A stretch of 51,281 nucleotides of DNA from Planctomycetota bacterium (GCA_024276705.1 JAJRWS010000607.1:1-51281); one strand, 5' to 3'. Shown: positions 17,995 to 26,818, counted from the stretch's first letter. The notes: generated by a model from the sequence alone, not told the origin. Numbers and translations: made by a program.

Positions 17995-18119
17995 TCAGTA
18001 CTTCTAAATTGCCGCTTAGCCCTACGTGAAGCAAGGCGATAAGCCGCCCGAAAACCGACGCTTTTAGCAGCTAACACGCCCGCCGGGTCGGCTTCATCGG
18101 CCATTCTTGGAACTACTGA
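17995..18119 (-). repeat. CAGTA-TTCCAA dispersed palindromic element, copy 3
   Basis: Reads TCAGTACTTCTAAATTGCC at the left and TTGGAACTACTGA at the right, with GGGTCGGCTTCATCGGCC internally, the complement of the family core. It fills most of the gap between the coaD start and the 3' end of the aminotransferase gene, a few bases from that gene's stop. Confidence 0.85.
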
Positions 18120-18123
18120 CTTT

Positions 18124-19271
18124 TCATTTTAACGCGGTCAACAGCCGCTGGAGATCTTCCGCATTGTTGTAGGCGTGGGGGCTGATCCGCAAGTGGCCAC
18201 CGCGGCAACTGAGCACGACTCCTTGTTTCAGGCATTCCTTGCGCACTGCCACCGCCTCGCGACCAGGCAGATCGAACGTGACAATGCCCGATTTTTTTTC
18301 GGTTCCCGTGGTGATAATATATTCGCCCCTATCTGCCGCAATGCTTCACAAGCGCTGTCGGTAAAGTCAAGAATGGCAGCCGCGACGTTTTCAATGCCCA
18401 ACCGGGTAAGCATGTCGAGACTGGCTCCCCAGGCCAGGAAACCGGCCATGTTGTGCGAACCGCCTTCGTAACGGGCAGCACTCTCCTTAAGCTTCAGTTC
18501 GATGTGGCTGAAATCGCTGGCATGAACCACGCTGTGCCAGCCGACTCCATGCGGCTGGAGATCCGAAAGGTGTTCCCGCCGAATGTAAGCAAACCCGGCA
18601 CCTTCGGGGCCCAATTGCCATTTGTGTCCATCGGCCGCGAGGAAGTCGATTTCCTCGCGGTTGACATCCAGAGGAAAGGCGCCGATGCCCTGGATGGCAT
18701 CGACCATCAATAGGGCGCCACGGTCGTGGACCAATCGGCTGATGGCCGCCAAATCACGCCGGCAACCGCTGGCGTAGGCAATCCAACTGACCGATACGAT
18801 TCGCGTTCGTTCGTCGCACAAGTCGGCCAGTTGTTGTAGATTCACCACGCCGTTGTCGGTTGGTAGTCGACGTGCCTCCACGCCATGCTGGGCAAGATTG
18901 AGCCACGGATAGGCATTGGAGGGAAACTCGTCAGCAAGTGTGACGACGTTGTCTCCTGCTTGCCATGCATACCCTTGCGCAACCAGATTAATGCCGGTCG
19001 TCGTATTCTGAACCAGCGCGATTTCATCTTCATGGGCGCCTATCATACGGGCAGCCGTATTTCGGGCAGCAGCCAGTGCCTGAGCCCAGCGCGGCCAGGC
19101 CGTATCGCCCTCCTGAGTCGCTTCTTTGAGCCAGCGTTGCATAGCCAGGGAGGCCGGTTGCGAAACCGGCGCCACGGCCGCATGGTCGAAATATGCCCAT
19201 TTCCTCGTGATCGGCATGGCTTGCCGCAGTTGGGTACGGGTATCGGAAATGGAAGGTGAATTTGAAGTCAT
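18124..19271 (-). pseudogene. Class-V aminotransferase (cysteine desulfurase-like), frameshifted
   Basis: A PLP-dependent class-V aminotransferase of about 382 aa. The N-terminal part (347-aa frame, 18228-19271) holds RKWAYFDHAAVAPVS, VQNTTTGINLVAQG, the DAIQGIGAFPLD pocket and ADGHKWQLGPEGAGF with the PLP-binding Lys. After IGANILSPREPKK the frame continues into nonsense, while +1 of the same strand reads SGIVTFDLPGREAVAVRK...SCRGGHLRISPHAYNN...LLTALK and stops at 18124-18126. The break falls at a run of eight A (18292-18299 on the minus strand); nine A would restore the frame. This is a sequencing indel, a real mutation or a slippage site. The substrate is unknown: it could be a selenocysteine lyase/cysteine desulfurase or another family member. 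Confidence 0.85.
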
Positions 19272-19276
19272 GAGAA

Positions 19277-19365
19277 ATGGGTGTCAGGTGTCAGGTGTCA
19301 GGTGTCAGGTGTCAGGTGTCGGAGTTCGGGGTTCGGGGTTCAGGGTTCAGGGTTCAGGTTTTTAC
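19277..19365. repeat. GTGTCAG and GGGTTCG tandem arrays
   Basis: Six GTGTCAG units (about 19277-19318) are followed by about five GGGTTCG/GGGTTCA units (about 19323-19360). On the minus strand, the direction of the adjacent aminotransferase, this reads TGAACCC repeats, then CTGACAC repeats, then the start codon at 19271. Confidence 0.85.
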
Positions 19366-19531
19366 TAGCGTTTATCAACATCCTGCACTTTCGGAAAATG
19401 GGGTGACCTTTCTCGACTACGAGTAATCAACTCATCGGGATCGGAACTCGGGATCTGGATCGCTATCGCTATCGAATTCCTCGAATGGACGCGAATCCTT
19501 GGAGATATAAGGTTCTCAAAGTAAAAAGAGC

Positions 19532-19656
19532 AACCACGAAAGACACGAAACAAACGAAAACCAAGTATCGCAAACAGAAACTACGAGCCTTAACTGAAAG
19601 CCATAAATGGAACCGTAATGCACCTTTTTTCGTGTCCTTTCGTGTATTTCGTGGTT
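19532..19656. repeat. ACGAAA inverted-repeat element
   Basis: The left end AACCACGAAAGACACGAAA (19532-19550) is mirrored by CGTGTATTTCGTGGTT (to 19656), with an ACGAAAA/TTTTTTCGTG block just inside each arm. The 125-bp interval codes for nothing. Inverted repeats built of CACGAAA units are familiar from intergenic DNA of PVC-group genomes; I state that from memory and did not check it. Confidence 0.75.
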
Positions 19657-20159
19657 CAAATTGTTTTCTGTTTAAGTAAAGTTGCAATACTTGGAGCACT
19701 GCTCCCATCGAACCTAACCACACCCTGATGCAATCTTCGCTTATCCGCACTAATCATGAATCTCATGAGCGTAGATTAGCGCAGATTAGTGTTCTCAACC
19801 TTCTTGTTTACGTTCCCGGTTTCCCATCGTTCTGGTGTAAGCTGCCAGGCAAAGGAACACTAATAGCGTTTGTTCGCGGTTCCATTTGTGACCTGACTTA
19901 ACGCAAAAGTGCTAGTCGATAATGGATCGCTCCATTTACTGTTATTAAAGATCAAGATATCCCAAATTCGCGCAATTGCTAAAACCCACAAAACTTACCC
20001 AGCTTGCTTGAACTGTGTTGGGTTGATGGTATCCTATCTCTGTGCGCTATGACTCTGGCGCGGCTCATCAAGCTATTGTTGCACCCAGGCAGTAGCTGTG
20101 GCAATCGCATCTCGCGGTTGCCTTCATTGTGACTGGGTAAAACACAACGGAGACACGGC

Positions 20160-21251
20160 ATGAAGTATTTCGGTAACCCCAGGCTTTTCCAGTTTGCGAT
20201 CCTGGCTGTGGCGATTGTGGCCATGGTTGGAGGCGAAGCATTCGCACGGTCCCACGGAAGTTGGGGATCGAGTGGTTCCTATGGTAGTTCGGCCAGTTAT
20301 GGCTCTTATGGCAGTTCGGCAAGCTATGGATCTTATGGCAGTTCCGGAAGCTATGGCAGTACGGGAAGCTATGGCAGTACGGGCAGCTACGGTTCCTATG
20401 GGAGCGCTGGAAGTTATGGAACTCCTGGACAGGCACGTCGAGCCGCCCGCCGCGCGCGGAGGGCTGTACATAGAGCCTACAAATCCAGTTATGGCTCATA
20501 CGGGGCCAGTTATGGCTCATACGGGAGTTCGGGGGGTTACGGCAGCACGGGCAGCTATGGCAGTACGGGAAGCTATGGCAGTACGGGAAGCTATGGAAGC
20601 ACGGGCAGCTATGGCAGCACCGTTTATGGTAGCAGCACACCTGCTAATGGAACCCCTATTGAGGTGCCTGCGGATGCAACCGAACCGACTGCAGGAGATG
20701 ACAGCGCATCGATTCAACTGCGTTTGCCAGCCGATGCGAAAGTGTTTGTCAACAATACTCAGACAACCAGCACTGGCAGTCAGCGGCAGTTTGTATCGCA
20801 TGGCCTGAAACGCGGACTCCAGTATTCCTACAATCTCCGAGTTGAATATCAGCGGGCTGGCAAGCCGGTAGTGGAGAATCGCAAACTGAAACTCAAAGCG
20901 GGTGAGCAAATAGCGCTCAACTTTCCGGCTGAGAAAGATACCGAGTTGACTCCGGCTGGGTTAGCTCAAAATGCCCCGGTTAAAACGGAGCTCGAAGTTA
21001 AAGTGCCAGCAGGAGCTAAAGTCTATTTAGCCGGCGCTAGCACAAAACAGCAAGGCACTTTACGCCACTTTGTGACTACACGCCTCGCCGAGGGAGCCGA
21101 GTGGCACGATTACAAGATTCGGGTAGAACTGCAGCGAGATGGAAAAACGTTGACGCGGGAGAAAACGTTGCAGGTAACCGGTGGCCAAACTTACCAATTG
21201 GCATTCGACTTTGACTCGATGGACAATCAGCTTGCCTTGCTAGCACCATAG
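20160..21251 (+). CDS. Secreted protein with Gly-Ser-Tyr repeats and two TIGR03000 domains
   Basis: A 363-aa exported protein. A signal peptide spans about residues 1-28 (FAILAVAIVAMVGGEAFA). Residues about 29-165 are low complexity, made of SYGS/SYGSTG/SYGSS units split by a basic stretch (ARRAARRARRAVHRAY, about 93-108). Two TIGR03000 domains of about 75 residues follow (about 185-265 and 280-355), each beginning with a strand of the LRLPADAKVFVNN or EVKVPAGAKVYLAG kind and containing RQFVS-type and RVE(Y/L)QR motifs. TIGR03000 is a domain found in planctomycetes, of unknown function. The repeats may form a surface or matrix segment. The gene ends with a clear terminator. Confidence 0.9.
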   Translation: MKYFGNPRLFQFAILAVAIVAMVGGEAFARSHGSWGSSGSYGSSASYGSYGSSASYGSYGSSGSYGSTGSYGSTGSYGSYGSAGSYGTPGQARRAARRARRAVHRAYKSSYGSYGASYGSYGSSGGYGSTGSYGSTGSYGSTGSYGSTGSYGSTVYGSSTPANGTPIEVPADATEPTAGDDSASIQLRLPADAKVFVNNTQTTSTGSQRQFVSHGLKRGLQYSYNLRVEYQRAGKPVVENRKLKLKAGEQIALNFPAEKDTELTPAGLAQNAPVKTELEVKVPAGAKVYLAGASTKQQGTLRHFVTTRLAEGAEWHDYKIRVELQRDGKTLTREKTLQVTGGQTYQLAFDFDSMDNQLALLAP

Positions 21252-21738
21252 GATTTTTCCCTCCAACCAAGAGGGGCTAGCTTCGTGCCTAAGAGCGGTT
21301 TCCAGCTGGCAGACCGTTGTTTTCATGAATCCAACTCCCCGCACCCGCTTCGGCAGGTGCGGGGTTTTTCTATACCAACATCCCGTGGCGGGAAGGTGGG
21401 GGGTAATCGTATCATGGACATCGCTGGCTTCCTCGCTTTTCTACTGAGACCGTCATTCGACGACTTGCGTCATCATTCACCCCCCATTTGGAGACCACAC
21501 CAGCTTCCGGATGCAAACCCCGCCCTGCACCCGGGACGGAAGTGCAGGCATACGTGCTCTGGGGAAATCAAGGAGGACCCGTTACACTTAGTTTGTCTCA
21601 AATACTCCAAGGCTTTCTCCCGTAAGCGGGCGAGGGAACATGTGGAGACGCTGCTGCACGGCCAGCATTTCGAGTTTACAAGACAAAGCCTGGTCCGTTT
21701 TACGGTCTTACAACCCCGCATCCGAACTGTTTCCACGG
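21252..21738 (+). other. Intergenic, terminator then no gene seen
   Basis: After the terminator (21337-21370) about 370 bases hold no credible gene. An open frame at 21285-21746 runs through the terminator and shows no coding character. This interval is upstream of the HTTM gene pair and should contain its promoter, which I could not define. Confidence 0.6.
21337..21370 (+). terminator. Rho-independent terminator after the TIGR03000 gene
   Basis: CCCCGCACC, a short loop containing CGCTTCGGCA, and GGTGCGGGG form a 9-bp perfect GC-rich stem, followed by TTTTTCT. It lies 86 bases after the stop of the TIGR03000 gene on the same strand. The stem and U-tract are about as good as such sites get in this window. 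Confidence 0.9.
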
Positions 21739-22578
21739 ATGAGTAAAAAAAGACACGATCATCGTTCTGCGAGTGACATGCCTGCCAGGGCGAAGCCTGC
21801 GCCAAATACTCAGGCGCAAGCCACCCAGCCCCCCAGCCGCACTCAGTCGCCCAAGCCTGCCCGGCCTTCCTCCGCGGATCCCCAGTTGCCATGGCGGCCT
21901 GCCACACGAGTCCTGGTGAGCTTGTTGGTGGCAATTCATCTACTGGCCGTATTTGTCGCCCCTTGGAACCTGTCCACTCGGGCGGCGTTGCCACCTGGGT
22001 ACACTCCGGGGACCGATTCCAGTGGCCGCCCATTGCCCCCACCTCCACCCGACGAGCCCCCATGGCAACAGCCGCGCCTGATCCGGGCACTGGCCGGTAT
22101 TTTCAGGCATTACCAAAACCTGGCCTACTTGAATCATGGCTACGAGTTCTTTGCGCCCGATCCAGCCGGAACGCATTTGATCCGTTATCGAGTTTCGCGT
22201 CCCGATGGCAAGGTGATCGAAGGCCACTTTCCGGATCTGAAATCGCAATGGCCACGCCTCTTCTATCACCGCCACATGATGTTGGCCGAACAGACTGCCG
22301 GCATGGGCGAAGCTTCTGGCAACCATTACGCCGAACACCTGGCCCGTGTGCATGGCGGCAAGGCACACCTTGAGTGGGTTGTCCATCTGTTGCTCTCGCC
22401 CAAGCAGGTCCGCGATGGAAAAGAGTTGGACGCTCCCGACACTTACCGAGTCTTGGCCACGGTCGATGCGGACGCGTCGCTATTGAAATTGCCACCCACC
22501 GAAGAACACCCCCCCGGTCCGCTACCACAGGGTTCAGCAATCCTTCAGCCATACCGCGCGAACGGAGGTGGGCGATGA
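21739..22578 (+). CDS. One-TM partner protein of HTTM gene
   Basis: A 279-aa protein from ATG 21739 (MSKKRHDHRSASDM). A basic/Pro-rich cytoplasmic tail (to about residue 52) precedes one TM (ATRVLVSLLVAIHLLAVFVAPW), then a soluble domain with HGYEFFAPDPAGTHLIRY and FYHRHMMLAEQ. No named family is recognised, but single-TM proteins of this type lie next to HTTM proteins in planctomycetes (recalled, not checked). Its TGA stop (22576-22578) overlaps the ATG of the next gene at 22575, so the two are translationally coupled and probably act together in the membrane. Confidence 0.75.
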   Translation: MSKKRHDHRSASDMPARAKPAPNTQAQATQPPSRTQSPKPARPSSADPQLPWRPATRVLVSLLVAIHLLAVFVAPWNLSTRAALPPGYTPGTDSSGRPLPPPPPDEPPWQQPRLIRALAGIFRHYQNLAYLNHGYEFFAPDPAGTHLIRYRVSRPDGKVIEGHFPDLKSQWPRLFYHRHMMLAEQTAGMGEASGNHYAEHLARVHGGKAHLEWVVHLLLSPKQVRDGKELDAPDTYRVLATVDADASLLKLPPTEEHPPGPLPQGSAILQPYRANGGGR

Positions 22579-23591
22579 TCGGCACGCTGGCCTCGGGGCG
22601 CGATTATTGCAAAGAACTTTATCGAGCGTGGAATGCGTTTTGGTTTTCACCCACCGATCCGGCCACCCTCTCCCTGTTGCGGGTGCTGGCCGGCGCGATG
22701 TTGTTCTACACACACTTGATATGGTCACTCGACTTGCCGGCCTTCCTGGGACCCGAAGGCTGGCTGCCGGTGGAGTATCTACGCCATGAAGTCCAAGTGC
22801 AGGATGTGAATGGAATGCAGGTACCCATCTGGTCGGTGTGGAGTCTCTTCTTCTGGATCGACTCAACCTGGCTGCTATGGTCTGTACACCTGTTTGCCTT
22901 GGCCGTTTTTTTCTGCCTGATGATCGGCCTGTTCAGTCGGACGGTTGCTATCCTGGGCTATCTGCTGGCAGTCAGTTACGTACAACGCGTCAGTCCGGGA
23001 GCCTTCTTTGGGCTCGACAAAGTGAACGTCATGCTGGTGATGTATCTGATGCTCGGACCTTGCGGTGCGCGCTACTCGTTGGACCGCCTGTTGCGTTTGC
23101 GCCATGCGCAACAATCCCAGCCAAAGGATCCGGTCAGCACGACGCCCAGTACGTCGGCGAATATCGCCATTCGTTTAATCCAACTTCACCTCTGTATCAT
23201 CTATCTGTTCGCGGGCATCGCCAAGCTCGAAGGAGCCAACTGGCAAGCGGGGACGGCCGTATGGTGGGCCGTGGCCAACCTGGAATACCAGTCGCTTGAC
23301 ATGACCTGGCTGGCCCGCTGGCCGATTCTGGTGGCGTTGGCGACACACCTGACCGTATTCTGGGAAGTTTCTTACTGTTTTCTTGTCTGGAACCGTTACA
23401 CACGCCCCTTGGTCTTGTGGATGGCCGTGCTGGTGCATGCGGGGATCGCTCTGGCAATGGGCCTGATGACTTTCGGCCTGGCCATGATTATTGCCAATAT
23501 GTCATTTCTCTCACCGGCCACGGTCCGGCGCTGGGTCGATCCGTTGGCTGCCCGTATCTCCTTGTTGCTGGTCGGGAAGCAGGTGGGGTAG
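22575..23591 (+). CDS. HTTM-domain membrane protein (vitamin K carboxylase-like)
   Basis: A 338-aa multi-pass membrane protein. I start it at ATG 22575, overlapping the previous stop as ATGA; an open upstream frame to 22374 is antisense-like noise. The HTTM signature is visible: FSPTDPATLSLLRVLAGAMLFYTHL at the N-terminus, LVSVQR-like YVQRVSPGAFFGLDKVN, and IQLHLCIIYLFAGIAKLEG, where the family has its conserved YlfaGiaKL segment. HTTM domains (horizontally transferred transmembrane domain) are related to gamma-glutamyl carboxylase, but the full carboxylase C-terminal domain is missing, so the enzymatic role is open. Confidence 0.88.
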   Translation: MIGTLASGRDYCKELYRAWNAFWFSPTDPATLSLLRVLAGAMLFYTHLIWSLDLPAFLGPEGWLPVEYLRHEVQVQDVNGMQVPIWSVWSLFFWIDSTWLLWSVHLFALAVFFCLMIGLFSRTVAILGYLLAVSYVQRVSPGAFFGLDKVNVMLVMYLMLGPCGARYSLDRLLRLRHAQQSQPKDPVSTTPSTSANIAIRLIQLHLCIIYLFAGIAKLEGANWQAGTAVWWAVANLEYQSLDMTWLARWPILVALATHLTVFWEVSYCFLVWNRYTRPLVLWMAVLVHAGIALAMGLMTFGLAMIIANMSFLSPATVRRWVDPLAARISLLLVGKQVG

Positions 23592-23907
23592 GGGAGGGGA
23601 GGGGGGGTCAGGAAACAAGAGATTTATGATTTATGATTTATGATTGATGATTGATGATGCCAGGTTGCCCCCACACGCCCAGGTTCAGGAAGAAGGGTTC
23701 GGGGTTTGGGGCTCGGGGTTGAAAGGGCAGGGCGGTAGGCGAGTTTTCTAGTCTTTTTTCCCCTATCGGGCTGCTTTCGGCCAGCGCGTTGCCTGCCTGG
23801 CGGGCAACGCGTTACAATGGCTGGCTTGTAGCCAATTTTGGCAAAGACGTGCCGAGAAAATGTGCGGCGGTGTTCAGCGAAAAAATCAGTTTTGGGAGAA
23901 TGATCGC
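23592..23907. other. Intergenic before asd, with ATTTATG and GGGTTCG-type arrays
   Basis: Contains an ATGATTT/ATGATTG array (about 23624-23657) and a GGGTTCGGGG-like array (about 23696-23722). Neither codes. The asd promoter is probably in the last 130 bases. Confidence 0.6.
23789..23818 (+). promoter_or_regulatory. Possible sigma-70 promoter and hairpin upstream of asd
   Basis: TTGCCT (23789-23794) and TACAAT (23813-23818) are 18 bases apart and about 90 bases before the asd start. The spacer holds a 9-bp dyad (CGCGTTGCC / GGCAACGCG) that covers the -35 box and could be an operator. This rests on pattern only. Confidence 0.3.
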
Positions 23908-24912
23908 GTGTTTGAGTCAATTGCCATCGTAGGTGCCACGGGAGCCGTGGGGCGAATTATCCGACAGATGTTGGAAGAGCATGATTTTCCCTATCAGAAA
24001 ATCACCTTCCTTGCGTCGTCCCGATCGGCCGGGAGTAAAATCGCATTTGCCGGCCAGCAACATACCGTCCAGCAGTTATGCCCCGAAGCGTTCGACTCCA
24101 TCGATCTGGCCATTGGCAGTACACCCGACGAAGTCGCCGCCGAATTTGCACCCTGGGCTGTCGAACGTGACTGTATCGTGGTCGATGAAAGTGGCTATTG
24201 GCGCATGGACCCCAAAGTGCCTTTGGTCGTGCCAGAGATCAACCCCGAGGCGGTCGACCACCATCAGGGCATCATCTCCAGCCCCAACTGTTCGACGACG
24301 CAAATGGTATTGGCCATGAAGCCACTGCACGACGCGGGAACGATCCGGCGGGTGGTGGTGAGCACCTATCAGGCAACCAGTGGCGCGGGTGTGGTGGGAG
24401 AGAAAGACTTGCAGGAGGGGAGCCGGGCGGCGCTCGACGGCCAGGAGTACTCGTGTCAGGCTTTTGCGCACCCCATTGCGTTCAACCTGATTCCCCAGAT
24501 TGGCTCCCCGAAACATGCCGGTTACACGAGTGAAGAAATGAAGATGGTCCACGAGACACAAAAAATATTCGCGGATAAATCGATGCGGATTTGTCCCACG
24601 TGCGTACGCGTGCCGGTCGTGAATTGCCATAGCGAAAGCATGCTGGTCGAAACAGAAAAAAAGATCTCCGCCGACACCGCCCGAAAACTTTTTGCCGCAA
24701 CGCCAGGGATCAAAGTGGTGGATGATTTAGAAGCAGGCAAATACCCCATGCCGTCCGACTGCAGTGGGGACGACGCCGTATTCATTGGCCGTATTCGCGA
24801 GGACCTCTCGAGTGAGAATGGCCTGGCTTTCTGGTGTGTCAGCGACAATCTCCGCAAGGGCGCCGCCACCAATGCCGTACAAATCGCCCAGTTGCTGGTC
24901 CGCAAAGGCTGA
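23908..24912 (+). CDS. asd: Aspartate-semialdehyde dehydrogenase
   Basis: Reduces aspartyl phosphate to aspartate semialdehyde with NADPH, at the branch to lysine/diaminopimelate, threonine and methionine. The N-terminus after GTG 23908 is FESIAIVGATGAVGRIIRQML, the NADP-binding GATGAVG loop. The catalytic Cys is in SSPNCSTTQM (about residue 128) and CVRVPVVNCHSES is the family's second conserved region. The frame is open to ATG 23860, but GGGAGAA about 10 bases before GTG 23908 and the usual family start favour GTG; the protein is then 334 aa, a normal length. Confidence 0.95.
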   Translation: MFESIAIVGATGAVGRIIRQMLEEHDFPYQKITFLASSRSAGSKIAFAGQQHTVQQLCPEAFDSIDLAIGSTPDEVAAEFAPWAVERDCIVVDESGYWRMDPKVPLVVPEINPEAVDHHQGIISSPNCSTTQMVLAMKPLHDAGTIRRVVVSTYQATSGAGVVGEKDLQEGSRAALDGQEYSCQAFAHPIAFNLIPQIGSPKHAGYTSEEMKMVHETQKIFADKSMRICPTCVRVPVVNCHSESMLVETEKKISADTARKLFAATPGIKVVDDLEAGKYPMPSDCSGDDAVFIGRIREDLSSENGLAFWCVSDNLRKGAATNAVQIAQLLVRKG

Positions 24913-25040
24913 GAAAAGACGTCCCCAGTCTCCTTCAGACCAGGGAAGTCCTGATTGCCAAATGGGGTCCACGAAGTTGGATCTCTGTCGGTTTATCAAT
25001 CAGAAATTATCAATCAGAAATTTCAAATTTCCCCCCACTC

Positions 25041-25799
25041 ATGCCTTGCTGGAAATTCACCATTGCCTACGACGGCTCACGATTTGCCGGCTGGCAGGAG
25101 CAGCCAGGGTTGAGATCCGTACAGCGCGTCGTGGAAACGGCCTGGCAGGAAATAACCGGTGAAGTGGTTCGCGTCACGGTCAGCGGCCGGACCGATGCGG
25201 GTGTCCATGCGCTCGGGCAGGTGGTGGGAGTCGAGACAAACAGTCGACTTGCCGGTGCGCAACTCCTGTCGGGACTCAATGCCAGGCTCCCCGACGACGT
25301 AGTCGTGTTGCAGGTGGAGTCGGCACCAAACGGTTTTCATGCCACGTACGATGCCGTGAGCAAGCAGTACCGATACACGATTTATAACAGTCGTGTACCG
25401 CCGGTGCTTGAGCGTCATCAGGTCTGGCATGTGTCGAAACGGCTCGACGTGGAAGTCATGCAGCGGGCCGCTGAAGCCTTGGTGGGGACACACGATTTCA
25501 GCAGTTTCGTCGTGGCCAAATCGCGGCGTGGATCGATGGTACGCACGATTACCTCTCTCGGTGTGAATTGTGTTTCCGTGGATCGGGTTGGCCCGAGCAC
25601 CGATCGGATTCTATTCGATGTGGTAGGAAATGGTTTTTTACGCCATATGGTAAGGATTCTCGTGGGGACGCTTGTTTGGGTAGGGCAGGGGAGTCGGCCC
25701 GTATCGTGGCCGGCGAAAGTGCTCGCCGCCCGCGACCGTAGGGCCGCCGGCCGTACCGCACCGCCCCAGGGCCTGATGTTGGTGCAAGTCGACTATTAG
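25041..25799 (+). CDS. truA: tRNA pseudouridine synthase A
   Basis: A 252-aa enzyme that makes pseudouridine at positions 38-40 of the tRNA anticodon arm. FTIAYDGSRFAGWQEQPGLRSVQ is the family N-terminus, VSGRTDAGVHALGQV carries the catalytic Asp, and FHATYDAVSKQYRYTIYN and VGNGFLRHMVRILVGTLVWVG are further conserved regions. The start is ATG 25041; the open frame upstream is noise. A 14-base duplication of ATCAATCAGAAATT (about 24995-25022) and a run of C directly precede the ATG, with no Shine-Dalgarno site. Confidence 0.96.
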   Translation: MPCWKFTIAYDGSRFAGWQEQPGLRSVQRVVETAWQEITGEVVRVTVSGRTDAGVHALGQVVGVETNSRLAGAQLLSGLNARLPDDVVVLQVESAPNGFHATYDAVSKQYRYTIYNSRVPPVLERHQVWHVSKRLDVEVMQRAAEALVGTHDFSSFVVAKSRRGSMVRTITSLGVNCVSVDRVGPSTDRILFDVVGNGFLRHMVRILVGTLVWVGQGSRPVSWPAKVLAARDRRAAGRTAPPQGLMLVQVDY

Positions 25800-25934
25800 T
25801 GGGGGGCTGGAGACCAGGAGAAAGCGGCGTTCTTTCCTCTTCCACCACCGTTGCAGGACGACTAAACTGGTCCGGGTGGGTTAGCGGCCATTCCCCAACC
25901 TCCAATCCCCAGCCCCCAGCTTCCATCGACGCCT

Positions 25935-26801
25935 ATGTCCACCGGTCGTGAATTTGTTGGTCCCTATCGATTATTTCATCTCATCCGGGCTGGAGCCCTG
26001 TTCGAGATTTGGGCGGTCCGGCCGGTCGCGGAGAATACCGTCTATGCCATGAAATGGCTGCCCCCGGGAGTCCATCACTCACGGACGGCCGCGGCTGAGT
26101 TGAAGCATGAGTACTCGGTAGGGAAAACTCTGGATCACCCTTCGGTCATCAAAACATTCGACTACGGAACGGGCAAGGATGGAACTTACATGGTGATGGA
26201 GTTTTTCAAGACGCCCAATCTCAAACAACAAATCAACGAAGGTGCCGATCGTCTCCATTTTCGTTTGGAAGCAATTCTTGTCGCCGCGGCCAAGGCTTTG
26301 GATTACATGCATGATCAAGGGTGGGTACACCGCGACATCAAGCCGGACAATTACCTGGTTCGTGAAGACAATGAAGTGCGTCTGATCGATTTCAACTTGT
26401 CGCAGAAGATCAAGAAAGGGCTGGCGAAAGTTTTTGGCGGCAAAGGAAAAATTCAGGGGACTTATAGTTACATGGCACCCGAGCAGATTCGAGGCAAGCA
26501 CCTGGATGAGCGGTCGGACATCTACAGTTTTGGCTGCATGGTCTATGAATTGTTAACCGGTAAATTGCCCTTTACGGCCAACAATTCCAATGAGTTGCTC
26601 AATAAGCACCTCAAAGCCAAGCCGCCACAGTTGAGCGTCCTCAACAAAAATGTCCAGCCTGAGTTTGCCACTCTGGTGAATCGCATGCTAGCCAAGGATC
26701 CCGCGGATCGCCCCGGTACACTGAAGGAATTTATGGTGGATTTGAAACGTGGACGATGTTTCTACATCAAGCCGAAACCGGTCGATGTCGATTCCGAGTA
26801 A
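25935..26801 (+). CDS. Atypical Ser/Thr protein kinase with DFN motif
   Basis: A 288-aa kinase domain without TM or extra domains. Lys40 is in VYAMKW, the catalytic loop VHRDIKPDNYL has Asp134 and Asn139, and the APE motif is MAPEQIRG. Two positions differ from typical kinases: the glycine loop is IRAGALFEIW (only one Gly of the usual G-x-G-x-x-G), and the DFG motif is IDFNLS (Asp152, Asn154 in place of Gly). The Mg-binding Asp itself is kept, so activity is possible but should not be taken for granted. It lies 187 bp before accA on the same strand, with repeat copy 4 between. The target is unknown. Confidence 0.88.
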   Translation: MSTGREFVGPYRLFHLIRAGALFEIWAVRPVAENTVYAMKWLPPGVHHSRTAAAELKHEYSVGKTLDHPSVIKTFDYGTGKDGTYMVMEFFKTPNLKQQINEGADRLHFRLEAILVAAAKALDYMHDQGWVHRDIKPDNYLVREDNEVRLIDFNLSQKIKKGLAKVFGGKGKIQGTYSYMAPEQIRGKHLDERSDIYSFGCMVYELLTGKLPFTANNSNELLNKHLKAKPPQLSVLNKNVQPEFATLVNRMLAKDPADRPGTLKEFMVDLKRGRCFYIKPKPVDVDSE

Positions 26802-26818
26802 ACGAATCCCGGAAATCA

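Larger units (their letters stand above)
19272..20159. other. 888-bp gene-free region with repeats
   Basis: No credible gene. Besides the tandem arrays next to 19271, it holds an ACGAAA inverted repeat (19532-19656) and a CACTAATC...GATTAGTG dyad (about 19748-19793). The final ~150 bases before 20160 are the upstream region of the TIGR03000 gene; no promoter was firmly identified. Confidence 0.7.

Noticed and set aside
19277-19365. Tandem 7-base units considered as CRISPR
   Set aside because: The units are contiguous without spacers and only 7 bases long, so this is a simple tandem array.
20068-20640. Minus-strand open frame with His/Cys/Ser repeats (CHSFPYCHS)
   Set aside because: It is the antisense of the SYGS repeat region of the plus-strand gene, which has a signal peptide and TIGR03000 domains. 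A short-period codon repeat gives a long open antisense frame.
21285-21746. Plus-strand open frame of 153 codons
   Set aside because: It runs through the terminator after the TIGR03000 gene, has no recognised motif and overlaps the start of the next gene in another frame.
24834-25040. Upstream extension of the truA frame
   Set aside because: It overlaps the 3' end of asd, and the family N-terminus begins precisely at ATG 25041.
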